Notes under the pieces: generated by a model
What the model saw: the letters and a program-made list of their open reading frames with translations, nothing else
The model's database searches: none
Told to the model about the DNA's origin: nothing
Shown here: positions 14,070-23,273 of the stretch, piece after piece
How positions within the stretch are numbered: the first letter of the stretch is position 1
Layout of the letters: each line of letters opens with the position of its first letter
Assembly (NCBI RefSeq): GCF_029011175.1
Contig: NZ_CP118946.1
Span: 1,550,001-1,614,000 of the forward strand
Source of the DNA: Winkia neuii
GTDB lineage: Bacteria; Actinomycetota; Actinomycetes; Actinomycetales; Actinomycetaceae
DNA: 64,000 nucleotides
Direction of reading: 5' to 3'
Translations under genes and position numbers: made by a program

Positions 14070-15584
14070 ATGGCCGACTCTAACAGCAACGACGACCTAT
14101 CTGGCATTGAGCAGATGCTACGCCAGCTACTGGGCGACGAGGCCGCTGAACGCATGCTAGAGCAGATGCGGCAAAGCGGGCTGGATCCTCAAGCTATTAC
14201 CGGAGGCATGAACCTGCCGAAGGATCCCACCCAGATTCAACACTTAATACAGTCTGTAACCCAGTTGTTCTCTGGCTCATCTGAAGCCCTGGATTGGGAT
14301 ATGGTCTCGCAGATTGCCATCCAAACCAGCTCCACAAAACCGGACCCGGCCCCAACCGCCGCGCAGGCCGCCCGAGCACGTGATGCACTGTCAATCGCTG
14401 ACCTGTGGCTCGATTCAGTGACGGTGTTGACCCCCGGAAGGGCAAATAGGCACGCATGGTCGCGCGCCGAATGGATCAGGCAAACACTGCCAACCTGGAA
14501 AGTCATGTGCATGCCAGTTGCCACCCACGCCGCTGACGCCATGACCGATGCCCTCTCGCAGCAGCTCGGCCGAATGGGACTCGATCAGGCGGAAGGCTCC
14601 TTCGCAATTCCCGGCCTTGGCATCTCAGGAGCCCTAGGCAAGATGAACCCAGCGGACATGGTTCGACGAATGTCCGGATCCGTGTTCGCCATGCAAATCG
14701 GGCAGGCCATTGGAACTCTTGCAGGCCAAGCCCTAGGCTCTACCGATGTTGGGCTGCCCCTCTCTGACGACTCACTTACCGCCTTAGTGGTTTCAAATGT
14801 GGATGATTTTGGAACTGATCTGGGAATCGGCGCTGATGACGTGCTGCAGTACCTAGCGGTGCGCGAAGCAGCCTCGGCTCGCCTTTACAACGCTGCCCCG
14901 TGGCTGCGCTCCTACCTACTCCGAGCCATCAGCAAATACTCTGCTCAAATCCAAATAGACTTCGACCACATTGAGCAGACGGTTCGCGATCTAGACTCCA
15001 TGGATCCGGCCCACATCCAAGAAGCCATGTCCTCCGGCATGTTCTCGCCTACCTCCTCCGAGGCACAAGAACAGGCCAAAAAAGAGGTCGAAACTATCCT
15101 CGCGGTAGTCGAAGGGTGGGTTGAAGAAGTAACCGCCAAGGCGTGCAGCGCCTATCTTCCCGCCGCTGCCCCACTACAAGAGATGATGCGTAGGCGCCGC
15201 TCTCAGGGTGGCCCCGCTGAGCAAGTGCTAGCCCAGCTAATGGGTCTAGAACTACGGCCGAAACGTGTCCGCGATGCAGCTAAACTCTGGCGCGTTCTTG
15301 GCGAGAAAGTGGGCCAAGCCGAGCGGGATAAGTACTGGTCCCACCCCGACGTGATGCCCACAGCAGAAGAGCTGGACAACCCGGACTCATTCCTGGAGGG
15401 GCGCCAAAAAGCAGCCGAGGCCGACGCCCAGGTAGATGCCGAACTAGAAGCGCTACTAGACGGCACCTTGGGGTACGCGAAAGGCCTAGATGCTGGCGAC
15501 GAATCGGCCGGACAGCAGCAGATCGAGGAATCCCAAGACGAGGACTCTGCAGACTCCGGTGACTCTGACGAGCCCCACGAGTAG
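14070..15584 (+). CDS. COG5282/DUF2342 zinc-dependent metalloprotease family protein
   Basis: This 504-residue protein belongs to a family annotated as zinc-dependent metalloprotease or F420-biosynthesis-associated protein. Evidence is the N-terminal helical IEQMLRQLLGDEAAERMLEQ, AIGTLAGQALGSTDVGLPL, the conserved helix REAASARLYNAAPWLRSYLL and RRRRSQGGPAEQVLAQLMGL near the end. As I recall the family, the REAA helix normally carries His where this protein has Ser, so zinc binding is doubtful here. The last 35 residues are highly acidic. I use ATG 14070 because GGGGGAAT precedes it; a GTG at 14055 is in frame. It occupies the position of Rv3195 in the conserved block. Confidence 0.85.
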   Translation: MADSNSNDDLSGIEQMLRQLLGDEAAERMLEQMRQSGLDPQAITGGMNLPKDPTQIQHLIQSVTQLFSGSSEALDWDMVSQIAIQTSSTKPDPAPTAAQAARARDALSIADLWLDSVTVLTPGRANRHAWSRAEWIRQTLPTWKVMCMPVATHAADAMTDALSQQLGRMGLDQAEGSFAIPGLGISGALGKMNPADMVRRMSGSVFAMQIGQAIGTLAGQALGSTDVGLPLSDDSLTALVVSNVDDFGTDLGIGADDVLQYLAVREAASARLYNAAPWLRSYLLRAISKYSAQIQIDFDHIEQTVRDLDSMDPAHIQEAMSSGMFSPTSSEAQEQAKKEVETILAVVEGWVEEVTAKACSAYLPAAAPLQEMMRRRRSQGGPAEQVLAQLMGLELRPKRVRDAAKLWRVLGEKVGQAERDKYWSHPDVMPTAEELDNPDSFLEGRQKAAEADAQVDAELEALLDGTLGYAKGLDAGDESAGQQQIEESQDEDSADSGDSDEPHE

Positions 15585-15585
15585 G

Positions 15586-15606
15586 TTATCCACAGGCTTT
15601 TCCACA
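15586..15606 (+). promoter_or_regulatory. Two DnaA-box-like nonamers
   Basis: TTATCCACA (15586-15594) matches the DnaA-box consensus exactly, and TTTTCCACA (15598-15606) follows 3 bp later in the same orientation. They sit immediately after a stop codon and 64 bp before the next gene. No dnaA, dnaN or AT-rich unwinding element is near, so this is not read as an origin. It could be a titration site or chance. Confidence 0.3.
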
Positions 15607-15669
15607 GCATTTTTGCTTCTGCCATAGCAGCTACAAACTCATGAAACCCTTGACCTGTTAGGGGGAATC

Positions 15670-16623
15670 ATGAGATTGAAGCCAGGAGTTCCAATCGTTT
15701 CGCTTCCCGGCGGGGCGATACAGCTTGGTACCGCACCGCCACTCGCCTGCCGGTTAGAAGGGCTAACTAGGCAGCAGCGCAACTACATCCACGCCCTCGG
15801 AAGGGCAAAGACTGGAACAAAACGCAGGCGTGCCCTTCCCCAAGAGGACTATCAGCAAATCTGGAGCCTCCTGTCGGAAGCCAACATGGTCTGGCACGGG
15901 CGAACCAGGCCGGCCGGGACGGATCAAGAGTGGTGGGTGCGGCAAGAAGGATCAGCAAAAGGAGTGCAGGCCCGCGCCTACTTGCGCACCAGAATCGAAG
16001 GCCTAGATCCTTTAGGCGCACACACCGCCGTACTCTTGTCGAAGGCCGGCTTCCTCCGCGTCGATCCGAAAGATCCTACAGCTGTGAGCGACCAGGATGT
16101 TGGACTGTTTTACCGCGCCGAGGACGTAGGCTCCCCACGCGCGCAGCTAGTACGGCAAAAGATAGCCCCCACCGCAACGCCCTTTCGCGGGCCGGCCAAC
16201 TTTGCCATTCTGATCTCTAGTCCGGCAGCGGACGCAAGCCGGTCTCTTCCCTACATGTTCGACGGGATCCCCCACCTGGTTGTGACCGTGCTAGATACTT
16301 CTATCGAGGTGGGCCCGCTAGTCATGCCTTCAGCTTCACCGTGCATCAACTGCGTTGACATTGCCAAGCAACGAAAAGATCCGCTGTGGGCCAACCTGAA
16401 ATGCATGCTGGGCAAGACCCTTCCCCAACGGGCCGAATCTATCCTCACTTTTGCCGTGGGCGCGTTTATCGTGCGTCAAGCTGCTGATTTAGCGCGGGGC
16501 CGCATCCCTGACACCGTGGGTGCTACCTGGACTTTTACAACCGACAGCCCAATTCCAACCTACCAGCATTGGCAGGTTGAACCGGGCTGCGGTTGCGGAG
16601 CTAGTCTGCAGCCAAGTCAGTAA
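15670..16623 (+). CDS. ThiF-like / TOMM leader-peptide-binding family protein
   Basis: This 317-residue protein belongs to the family annotated in actinobacteria as ThiF family or TOMM precursor leader-peptide-binding protein, related to cyclodehydratase E1-like domains. It shows HLVVTVLDTSIEVGPLVMP followed by SPCINCVD, and a C-terminal EPGCGCG, so four cysteines could bind structural zinc. I see no clear nucleotide-binding GxGxxG, consistent with a partner-binding rather than adenylating role. No azole-forming genes are nearby; the family is always next to uvrD2 in actinobacteria, so a peptide-natural-product role is not implied. RBS AGGGGGAATC precedes ATG 15670. It overlaps the convergent uvrD2 3' end by 23 bp. 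Confidence 0.75.
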   Translation: MRLKPGVPIVSLPGGAIQLGTAPPLACRLEGLTRQQRNYIHALGRAKTGTKRRRALPQEDYQQIWSLLSEANMVWHGRTRPAGTDQEWWVRQEGSAKGVQARAYLRTRIEGLDPLGAHTAVLLSKAGFLRVDPKDPTAVSDQDVGLFYRAEDVGSPRAQLVRQKIAPTATPFRGPANFAILISSPAADASRSLPYMFDGIPHLVVTVLDTSIEVGPLVMPSASPCINCVDIAKQRKDPLWANLKCMLGKTLPQRAESILTFAVGAFIVRQAADLARGRIPDTVGATWTFTTDSPIPTYQHWQVEPGCGCGASLQPSQ

Positions 16624-18661
16624 AATTAGCCAGGGTTTTCTTTGCCATGCGCGCCGGATCCTCGCCGCGCACAACCGCCAGTATTGCTGCCCCATACTGG
16701 TCGAGTTTTACCCTGCCAATCCCGCGAATCAGTGACAGTTGCTTGACCGTAGCCGGACGCACAGTGGCGGTATCCCGCAAGGTCACGTCTGTAAGCACGG
16801 TAAAAGCAGGCTTAGATATCCCCTTCGCTACTGCCGCACGCCACGTGCGTAACTTTTCGAAGAGTTCCTTCTCTTCTGGGCTTGCTTCCTCTTCAAATTC
16901 CTTCGCGGCCGCCCTTCCCGTTGCTTTGCTGAGCGCGGGCGTCCGGGATACTTCCCGTGGCCAAATCCCATCAAAGAACCGGGAAGGCTTTCTGGTGGAC
17001 CGCCGCCCCTCAGAACGAGCCTTGGCATAAGAAACGTGCAGATGGTCGCGAGCCCTGGTGACAGCCACGTATGCCAGGCGTTGTTCCTCAGCAATTTGTC
17101 GCGGAGTCTGCGCCTGCGAGATGGGGAATAACCCCTCGGATACCCCCACAAAGAAAACGGCATCCCACTCAAGGCCCTTGGCAGCATGCACTGAAGACAG
17201 AGTCACACCATTTATTTGCGGCGCGTTCGCCGAGGCGGCCCGCTCTTCCAGTTCTGCAGCAAAATCGCGCAGGCTTAGCCCCTTTTCGGCTCGGTCTTCG
17301 CCTAGCTTTACGAGGGCGTCCAGCGCGTCCCAGCGTTCCCGCACTGCGCCCGTACCTGCCGGCGGGGACGCCGTCCACCCCACCGAGGAGGCGGCATCGG
17401 CTACGGCTTGGGTTAGCGGGATCGGGGAGCCAGCTTTGGCCATAGACCGGATGAGGACCATTGCCTTGCGGATTTCCTGCCGATTGAAATATTTTTCGGC
17501 TCCGCGCACTAAGTAGCCAATCCCAGCTTCAGACAGTGCCTGCTCAAATGCCTGCGATTGGGCGTTTATTCGATACAAGATGGCCTGGTCAGCCAGGTTT
17601 ACCCCACTATCGCGCAACTTAATAATCTGCTGCACGACTGCCCGGGCTTCGGCCTCGTCGTCGCTGTAGACGTGGTATTGCACAGCCTTTCCCATTTCCC
17701 GTTGGGTTTGTAGCTGCACTGCGCCCTGCAACTTACTGGTGCCCCTGCCCATGTTGCGCACGATCCGGTTGGCCAGGGATACCACCTGCGGCGACGACCG
17801 GTAGTTGCGAACCAGCTCAACTTCGCCGGCCCCCGGAAAACGCTTGGGAAAGTCCACCAGGTACTTTGAAGTAGCGCCGGTAAAGGAGTAGATGGTCTGG
17901 GCAACGTCGCCAACTACGCACAGGTTGTTGCGCGAACCGACCCACTGGTTGAGCAGCTCCTGCTGCAGCGGAGACACGTCCTGATATTCGTCTACCACGA
18001 AATGCTTGTATTGCGCCCGCACTTTTGCCGCTATGTCCCCGCGCTCGGCAAGCATCCCCACGGTAAGCAGCAGCACGTCCTCGAAATCGATGACGCCGCG
18101 TTCGCTCTTCACATTCTGGTAGACCGTAAGCAACCGAGCGGTTTGCTCGGGAGTGAGCTCGGCAGGCATATCCCGCCCCAGCTCTGTAACCGTCTGCACG
18201 TAGTCAGACGGGCTGACCAAAGACACTTTGGCCCACTCAATTTCGGAAGCCAAATCGCGAACCGTAGTTTTATCCGCGCGCAGGCCCAACCTGGAAGCAG
18301 CCGCTGCTACCAGGGGCGCCTTGTGGTCAACAAGATTTGGTGGGGGGCCGCCGACCGCGGTGGGCCAGAAATACCGCAGCTGCCGCAGGGCCGCCGAGTG
18401 GAAAGTGCGCGCCTGCACTCCAGGTACCCCCAGGGCGCGCAGCCTGGCAGACATCTCTGATGCCGCCCTGGTAGTGAAAGTAACTGCCAGCACGTCATGA
18501 GTGTCGTAGACACCGCTGGCAACCGCGTAGGCAATCTTGTAGGTGATAGCCCGAGTCTTGCCAGTACCAGCACCGGCCCTTACCACTAGTGGCCCCGTCA
18601 CCTGCTGCGCTACCCTGCGTTGTTCCGGGTCAAGGGCGTCAAGCAATTTGGCAGGTTCCAT
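16601..18661 (-). CDS. uvrD2: ATP-dependent DNA helicase UvrD2 (SF1, HRDC domain)
   Basis: This is a 686-residue 3'-5' DNA helicase for repair and replication restart. Superfamily 1A motifs are present: Walker A AGAGTGKT near residue 32, motif Ia TFTTRAASEM, DEAD-type FVVDEYQDVSPLQ (about 228), VLTLSSVHAAKGLEWDAVF (motif V) and AYVAVTRARDHLHVS (motif VI). The C-terminus carries an HRDC domain (about 615-680, with SLIRGIGRVKLDQYG), the combination that defines mycobacterial UvrD2. The start is ATG 18661. The 3' end overlaps the convergent ThiF-like gene. Confidence 0.94.
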   Translation of the reverse strand: MEPAKLLDALDPEQRRVAQQVTGPLVVRAGAGTGKTRAITYKIAYAVASGVYDTHDVLAVTFTTRAASEMSARLRALGVPGVQARTFHSAALRQLRYFWPTAVGGPPPNLVDHKAPLVAAAASRLGLRADKTTVRDLASEIEWAKVSLVSPSDYVQTVTELGRDMPAELTPEQTARLLTVYQNVKSERGVIDFEDVLLLTVGMLAERGDIAAKVRAQYKHFVVDEYQDVSPLQQELLNQWVGSRNNLCVVGDVAQTIYSFTGATSKYLVDFPKRFPGAGEVELVRNYRSSPQVVSLANRIVRNMGRGTSKLQGAVQLQTQREMGKAVQYHVYSDDEAEARAVVQQIIKLRDSGVNLADQAILYRINAQSQAFEQALSEAGIGYLVRGAEKYFNRQEIRKAMVLIRSMAKAGSPIPLTQAVADAASSVGWTASPPAGTGAVRERWDALDALVKLGEDRAEKGLSLRDFAAELEERAASANAPQINGVTLSSVHAAKGLEWDAVFFVGVSEGLFPISQAQTPRQIAEEQRLAYVAVTRARDHLHVSYAKARSEGRRSTRKPSRFFDGIWPREVSRTPALSKATGRAAAKEFEEEASPEEKELFEKLRTWRAAVAKGISKPAFTVLTDVTLRDTATVRPATVKQLSLIRGIGRVKLDQYGAAILAVVRGEDPARMAKKTLANFTDLAAD

Positions 18662-18697
18662 GGTCTAGATTGTGCCTCCTACTACTGACAGATGAGA

Positions 18698-19633
18698 CTA
18701 GCAGCCCTCCCCTTCAGGCCTGGGAAGCGGCTGACCTAGCCAGCGCTCGATCATGCTAGCAGCGATTGTGGTAGCGGAGGGAACAATTATCTGCTGCTTC
18801 TTGGCAAGCGAAATAAATCCTTCTCGGGTGACAAACTTTGCCCACCCGATTTCGTCCTCCTGGCACACTATGTCCGCTTCAGTCGCGGCTGTGGTTGCAG
18901 TAAACGCCAGCATCAAAGAGCGCGGGTACGGCCACGCCTGTGAATACAAATACTGCACATTACAAACGCTCAGCCCTACCTCTTCGGCAATTTCGCGGTG
19001 GACCGTCTCCTCTGCAGCTTCACCTGCTTCTACGTAACCGGCCAGAACAGAAATACGACCCTCCTGCCAGGCAACATTGTGTGCGATTAGGAGCCGCTCC
19101 TGCTCGTCAATGACCGAACAGATAATTGATGGGTCGGTGCGCGGATAGCTAACCTTGCCGCACCCGGAACACTGCCGTTCCCACCCGCCTGCTTGCGCAA
19201 CGGTCTTAGCCCCGCACACTGGGCAGTATGCGGCCCCCGAGTGCCATACCGCGAGCGCAATAGCTGCCGATGCGAGCGAGGAATCTGCCGGGCTTAGCAA
19301 TGCTCCTACCTGGCGAATTGAGCCAATCCGCCGCCCTCTAAAGGAATCCAGGTCCGATACGTAGCAGCCGATTACCGGCCCTCCTTCGACTTTGCCTAGG
19401 AAGAAGATCCGCCCCTGCGCGATAGCTTGGGTGAGGTTGGCAAATTCGCGCCCTATTTCCGAGGGCGTCAGGGCGGCTAAGGCGGGTTCGTCGCCCTCTT
19501 GCAACAGCAGGCGCCGCCGCAGGTCTACCGCTATTACGGGGGCTGCAGCCGCAAGGGCTGCTAGGTCAACATTTGTTCGGTCTTGACTGGCTGCATCTAT
19601 GCCACCGCGGGCTAGGGGAAGTTTTTGCACCAT
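18698..19633 (-). CDS. nudC: NAD(+) diphosphatase NudC (Nudix)
   Basis: NudC hydrolyses NAD(H) to NMN(H) and AMP and can remove NAD caps from RNA. The 311-residue protein has a four-Cys zinc ribbon (CPVCG ... CSGCGK, about residues 155-180). It has a full Nudix box [20 protein letters not shown] followed by VGL, and the NADH-pyrophosphatase signature as SQAWPYPRS just downstream (usual SQPWPFPxS). The N-terminal nonpolar domain is present. The start is ATG 19633; the divergent rph gene begins 58 bp away. It lies directly upstream of uvrD2 as in Mycobacterium (Rv3199c-Rv3198c). Confidence 0.94.
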   Translation of the reverse strand: MVQKLPLARGGIDAASQDRTNVDLAALAAAAPVIAVDLRRRLLLQEGDEPALAALTPSEIGREFANLTQAIAQGRIFFLGKVEGGPVIGCYVSDLDSFRGRRIGSIRQVGALLSPADSSLASAAIALAVWHSGAAYCPVCGAKTVAQAGGWERQCSGCGKVSYPRTDPSIICSVIDEQERLLIAHNVAWQEGRISVLAGYVEAGEAAEETVHREIAEEVGLSVCNVQYLYSQAWPYPRSLMLAFTATTAATEADIVCQEDEIGWAKFVTREGFISLAKKQQIIVPSATTIAASMIERWLGQPLPRPEGEGC

Positions 19634-19691
19634 GCCTTTACACTATTGCTTCCGGGCTGGCTCTGCCTGCGGGCGCCTGTATGGTAAAGGT

Positions 19692-20426
19692 ATGACTAGT
19701 AGAGCAGACGGACGCGAAGTAGATGAACTTCGTAAGGTAGAAATCAAACGCAATTGGCTAAATGAGGGCGAAGGAAACGTACTAATTTCCTTTGGCAACA
19801 CCACCGTGCTGTGCGTGGCTTCTCTGACTGAAGGGGTGCCCAGGTGGCTCAAGGGGCAGGGACGCGGTTGGGTAACTGCCGAATATTCGATGCTGCCCCG
19901 TGCTACTTCGACCCGCTCCCAGCGCGAGTCCAGGAAGGGCAAGATTGGCGGCCGCACCCACGAAATCTCTCGGCTGATTGGCCGTTCGCTACGCGCCATC
20001 ATCGACACTGAGGCACTTGGCGAAAACACTATTGTGCTGGACTGCGACGTGTTGCAGGCTGACGGGGGCACCCGTACCGCTTCTATTACTGGCGCCTACG
20101 TCGCCCTCGTCGATGCGGTGCGCTATGGCCAGAAGCAGGGGCTGATCCGCGCCGATGGGAAGAACCCCGTGTTGACCGATTCGGTTAGCGCCATTTCGGT
20201 TGGCATTATTGACGGAGAACCCCGGCTAGATTTGCCCTACGAAGAGGACGTGCGCGCCGAAACTGACATGAACGTGGTCATGACTGGTTCCGGCAAGTTC
20301 GTAGAGGTCCAGGGCACCGCAGAGGGCGCTCCGTTTGATCGTTCCGAATTGGGCAAGCTGCTAGATCTTGCCGAGGCCGGATGCGCCGATCTGGCCCAGC
20401 TACAGAAGGCTGCCCTGGATGAATAA
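19692..20426 (+). CDS. rph: Ribonuclease PH
   Basis: RNase PH is a phosphorolytic 3' exoribonuclease that trims tRNA precursors. The 244-residue protein starts at ATG 19692 ([14 protein letters not shown]) with GGTAAAGG upstream. Motifs include [31 protein letters not shown] and [20 protein letters not shown], which contain the phosphate- and metal-binding residues. It overlaps rdgB by 8 bp. The rph-rdgB order, facing an MBL hydrolase and murI, is the order of Rv1340-Rv1341. Confidence 0.96.
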   Translation: MTSRADGREVDELRKVEIKRNWLNEGEGNVLISFGNTTVLCVASLTEGVPRWLKGQGRGWVTAEYSMLPRATSTRSQRESRKGKIGGRTHEISRLIGRSLRAIIDTEALGENTIVLDCDVLQADGGTRTASITGAYVALVDAVRYGQKQGLIRADGKNPVLTDSVSAISVGIIDGEPRLDLPYEEDVRAETDMNVVMTGSGKFVEVQGTAEGAPFDRSELGKLLDLAEAGCADLAQLQKAALDE

Positions 20427-21042
20427 GCTCTCTGACAAGGTGAAGCTGGTACTTGCTACGCACAACCAGCACAAGTTGTTCGAACTGCACCAGATCCTGG
20501 CCGAGGAACTGACTAATTTTGATCCGGACGCCGTCGTGTCTGCGGCTGGGCTAGGTGCACCTGAGCCCAAAGAAGATGGGGTAACTTTCGAACAGAATGC
20601 GCTGCTAAAGGCTCACGCACTAACTGATGCCACCGGGCTGCCTGCGATTGCGGACGATTCGGGCATCTGTGTGGATGTTCTGGGTGGAGCCCCCGGGATC
20701 TTCTCGGCCCGGTGGGCGGGACGCCACGGCGATGACGCCGCTAACTTGGACCTGCTTCTAGGTCAGCTAGCTGACGTGCCCGATAAGTACCGCGGTGCCG
20801 CCTTCGTGTCCGCTGCGGCCTTGGTTCTGCCCGATGGCACAGAGGTTGTCCGCATGGGTAAGGTATCTGGCCAGTTACTGCACGAACGCCACGGCGAGGG
20901 CGGGTTTGGTTACGACCCGATCTTCCGTCCCGACGGCTACGAGGTAACTACCGCACAGATGAGCCCCGAGCAGAAGAACCAGATCAGCCACCGTGGCATC
21001 TCGTTTAGAGCCTTGGCAAAGGACATTGCCCCGCTCTTGTAG
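20419..21042 (+). CDS. rdgB: Non-canonical purine NTP pyrophosphatase (RdgB/HAM1)
   Basis: RdgB hydrolyses dITP, ITP and XTP to monophosphates, keeping deaminated purines out of nucleic acids. The 207-residue protein starts at ATG 20419, inside the last codons of rph. It has the family N-terminus [13 protein letters not shown], the SDADDSG-type metal site as [26 protein letters not shown], and the substrate loop [16 protein letters not shown]. Translational coupling to rph is evident from the 8-bp overlap. Confidence 0.96.
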   Translation: MNKLSDKVKLVLATHNQHKLFELHQILAEELTNFDPDAVVSAAGLGAPEPKEDGVTFEQNALLKAHALTDATGLPAIADDSGICVDVLGGAPGIFSARWAGRHGDDAANLDLLLGQLADVPDKYRGAAFVSAAALVLPDGTEVVRMGKVSGQLLHERHGEGGFGYDPIFRPDGYEVTTAQMSPEQKNQISHRGISFRALAKDIAPLL

Positions 21043-21045
21043 CTG

Positions 21046-21849
21046 CTACAGCAGGTAGGTCTTGCCATCTTCGGCAAGGCCTACTTTGGCGTTAAGGAGC
21101 CCCACAGCTCCTGCCAGCTGTTCGCCCTCTGGGCTCTTTAGGAACCCTTCGGCCTCGTCCAGGCATACGCTGGCATCAGTCCACGGTTGGATGTGGGTTA
21201 GCAGCAGCTTGCGGGCCTGCCCCTTGGCTGCAACGCGGGCAGCCTTGATGCCGTTTAGGTGTATTCCTTCGGCAGTGTCTTCGCTAGTGAAACCGCATTC
21301 GCACAGGAACAGGTCCACCCCGGCGCATGCCTCTACCGCGCCGTCACATTCGTCAGTATCGCCGCTGTAGCAAAGAGAAGCCGTGCCGCCGCCCTCAGCC
21401 GGCCCTTCAACGGTGAGCGCGTATGCCTCGACCGAGTGGTACACAGCAGTGGAGCGAACGTGCAGGTCACCTATCTGCACATCCGCCGGTAGAGGGCGAA
21501 AATCAAACACGTCCGCGTAAGTTTCAGAAGTGTCAGGGTTGCCCTCGATACCGCGAACTCGCTCCAGGATTCCCGAGGGCGCATAAACGGGTACCGGCTT
21601 CAGCTTTCCTTTGGGGTGCCAGCGGCGGTAAACCTGCATCGACAAAATGTCGGTGCAGTGATCAGCGTGCAAGTGAGAAAGGAAGATCGCGTCTAGGTCC
21701 GCCGGATCTGTGTGACGCAGCAAAGCCCCGAATGAGCCGGGCCCCATGTCCATAACGATCTGTGTGCTCCCAGCCGAAACCAAGTAGCTGGAAGCTGCAG
21801 AATTCGGACCAGACATGGATCCTGATGCGCCAAGAACGGTGAGCTTCAC
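21046..21849 (-). CDS. MBL-fold metallohydrolase (Rv1339-like, probable cyclic-nucleotide phosphodiesterase)
   Basis: This 267-residue metallo-beta-lactamase-fold protein binds two metals through FLSHLHADHCTD (HxHxDH, about residues 58-66), a Ser/His in STAVYHSVEAYA, the Asp in CYSGDTDEC and the C-terminal LLTHIQPWTD. Length and context match mycobacterial Rv1339, reported as an atypical class II cAMP phosphodiesterase; applying that activity here is inference. It is the last gene of a clpS-DUF2017-murI-MBL operon and converges on rdgB with 3 bp between. Confidence 0.87.
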   Translation of the reverse strand: MKLTVLGASGSMSGPNSAASSYLVSAGSTQIVMDMGPGSFGALLRHTDPADLDAIFLSHLHADHCTDILSMQVYRRWHPKGKLKPVPVYAPSGILERVRGIEGNPDTSETYADVFDFRPLPADVQIGDLHVRSTAVYHSVEAYALTVEGPAEGGGTASLCYSGDTDECDGAVEACAGVDLFLCECGFTSEDTAEGIHLNGIKAARVAAKGQARKLLLTHIQPWTDASVCLDEAEGFLKSPEGEQLAGAVGLLNAKVGLAEDGKTYLL

Positions 21850-21859
21850 TTCGTCACTC

Positions 21860-22666
21860 CTAAGTGCTTTCTGGAATTACCGGAATGCCCGGTCCCATAA
21901 TCCGTTTTGCCAAAGACAAGAACGGTTCAGTGGGACCCGTGCAAGTAAAACGGTGTGCAGGTTCGCCGCGCGTGGCCTCGAGGTTGCGGACCATTAGTTC
22001 GCGGTAGACGTCAGCTGCCGTCTCGTCCGAGGACGACACCAACGTCACCTTCGAACCCATGACGTAACTGATTGCCCCCTGCAGCAGCGGATAGTGGGTA
22101 CACCCTAGGATCAGCGTGTCCACCCCAGCTTCTTTTACCGGTTGCAAGTATTCTCTAGCGACCTTAAGAACCTCGTCGCCAGTGGTGATGCCAGATTCTA
22201 CGAATTCCACAAACCGCGGGCACGCCTGCTGCGTAACATGTAATCCCGGAACAGCAGCCAGAGCATCCGCATAAGCGCCAGAGCGTACCGTGGCCTTCGT
22301 GCCAATAACACCGATGCGATTGTTACGAGTTGCCTCAACTGCGCGCCTAGCTGCCGGGCGGATTACCTCTACAACGGGGATGCCCGCCTTGGCGGTGTAG
22401 CGTTCGCGAGCGTCGTGCAGGACCGCTGCGGTAGCAGTGTTACAAGCAATGACAAGCATCTTCACGCCGCGTTTCGACACCAGATCGTCCATTACCGCCA
22501 GGGCAAGTTCGCGCACCTGCGGAATCGACTTCTCGCCATAAGGGGTGTTTGCGGTGTCTCCGACGTAGTACACAGATTCATGCGGCAACTGGTCGATGAC
22601 GGAGCGGGCCACAGTTAGCCCACCTAAACCAGAGTCAAATATCCCAATCGGCGCATCGTTCACCAT
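21860..22666 (-). CDS. murI: Glutamate racemase
   Basis: MurI makes D-glutamate for peptidoglycan. The 268-residue two-domain enzyme has [16 protein letters not shown] at the N-terminus, the first catalytic Cys in [10 protein letters not shown] (about residue 78) and the second in [12 protein letters not shown] (about 189), with the flanking GVIGTKATV motif. It is cofactor-independent. It lies 6 bp after the DUF2017 gene stop and 10 bp before the MBL hydrolase, in one operon. Confidence 0.96.
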   Translation of the reverse strand: MVNDAPIGIFDSGLGGLTVARSVIDQLPHESVYYVGDTANTPYGEKSIPQVRELALAVMDDLVSKRGVKMLVIACNTATAAVLHDARERYTAKAGIPVVEVIRPAARRAVEATRNNRIGVIGTKATVRSGAYADALAAVPGLHVTQQACPRFVEFVESGITTGDEVLKVAREYLQPVKEAGVDTLILGCTHYPLLQGAISYVMGSKVTLVSSSDETAADVYRELMVRNLEATRGEPAHRFTCTGPTEPFLSLAKRIMGPGIPVIPEST

Positions 22667-22672
22667 TCAAGA

Positions 22673-23272
22673 CTACGTTGGTTGAGTGCTTGCCTCCATG
22701 CGCTCTATCAGTGAAGTCTGCCACCACCCCAACGCAGAATAGACGGAGGCCACAAAAACATTGCGTTGTTCTTCTGATGGGTCACAATTTTGGGGACCAA
22801 ACTGCTCCTGCACGTCGGCCACCCCCACCCCGCCGGGAGTCTCGGCATGTATTCCTAAAGCCCCCGAGATGGAAAGACGCAGATCGTTTATGCCAGCAAG
22901 CCACTGCCACAGTTGCTCTTCGGGAACGAAAATTTGCCCGTCTGGCCCCGAAGGTTCCGCCAGTTCCCTTTCAAGAACCTGCAAACGCTCCGATTTGACC
23001 GAACGCAACGAATCCTCGGTCAAAGCACGCAGCTGGGCCGCAATCCTAGGATTCTCGGACAGTGGGGGCAGCAATCGGCGAAGAGACAGCGAATTGGGTT
23101 GCTCGCGTTCTTCTTCCGGTTCCAAAGCGCGCAGCGCCTGCAACAGTTCCCCACTGGGCAAAGGCGCGTCGAGGGCGCGCACAACCTCGGCGATTGCCTG
23201 CAAGAGGATTCCGCGTTCTTCCCTGCTCACCCGCGCAAGGTAGCCGCCCTCGGCACTGGTAAAGGCCTGCAT
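22673..23272 (-). CDS. DUF2017 family protein
   Basis: This 199-residue actinobacterial protein of unknown function is predicted soluble. It begins MQAFTSAEGGYLARVSREER and contains the DUF2017-like LWQWLAGINDLRLSIS and a C-terminal VYSALGWWQTSLIERM. The ATG at 23272 follows the clpS stop by 1 bp, so the two are coupled. DUF2017 proteins regularly accompany clpS in actinobacteria, suggesting a shared role in Clp proteolysis, but this is only association. Confidence 0.85.
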   Translation of the reverse strand: MQAFTSAEGGYLARVSREERGILLQAIAEVVRALDAPLPSGELLQALRALEPEEEREQPNSLSLRRLLPPLSENPRIAAQLRALTEDSLRSVKSERLQVLERELAEPSGPDGQIFVPEEQLWQWLAGINDLRLSISGALGIHAETPGGVGVADVQEQFGPQNCDPSEEQRNVFVASVYSALGWWQTSLIERMEASTQPT

Positions 23273-23273
23273 G

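Noticed and set aside
15670-16623. ThiF/TOMM-like gene as part of a thiazole/oxazole peptide biosynthesis cluster
   Set aside because: No dehydrogenase, YcaO, precursor peptide or transporter is nearby, and the gene is a conserved uvrD2 neighbour.
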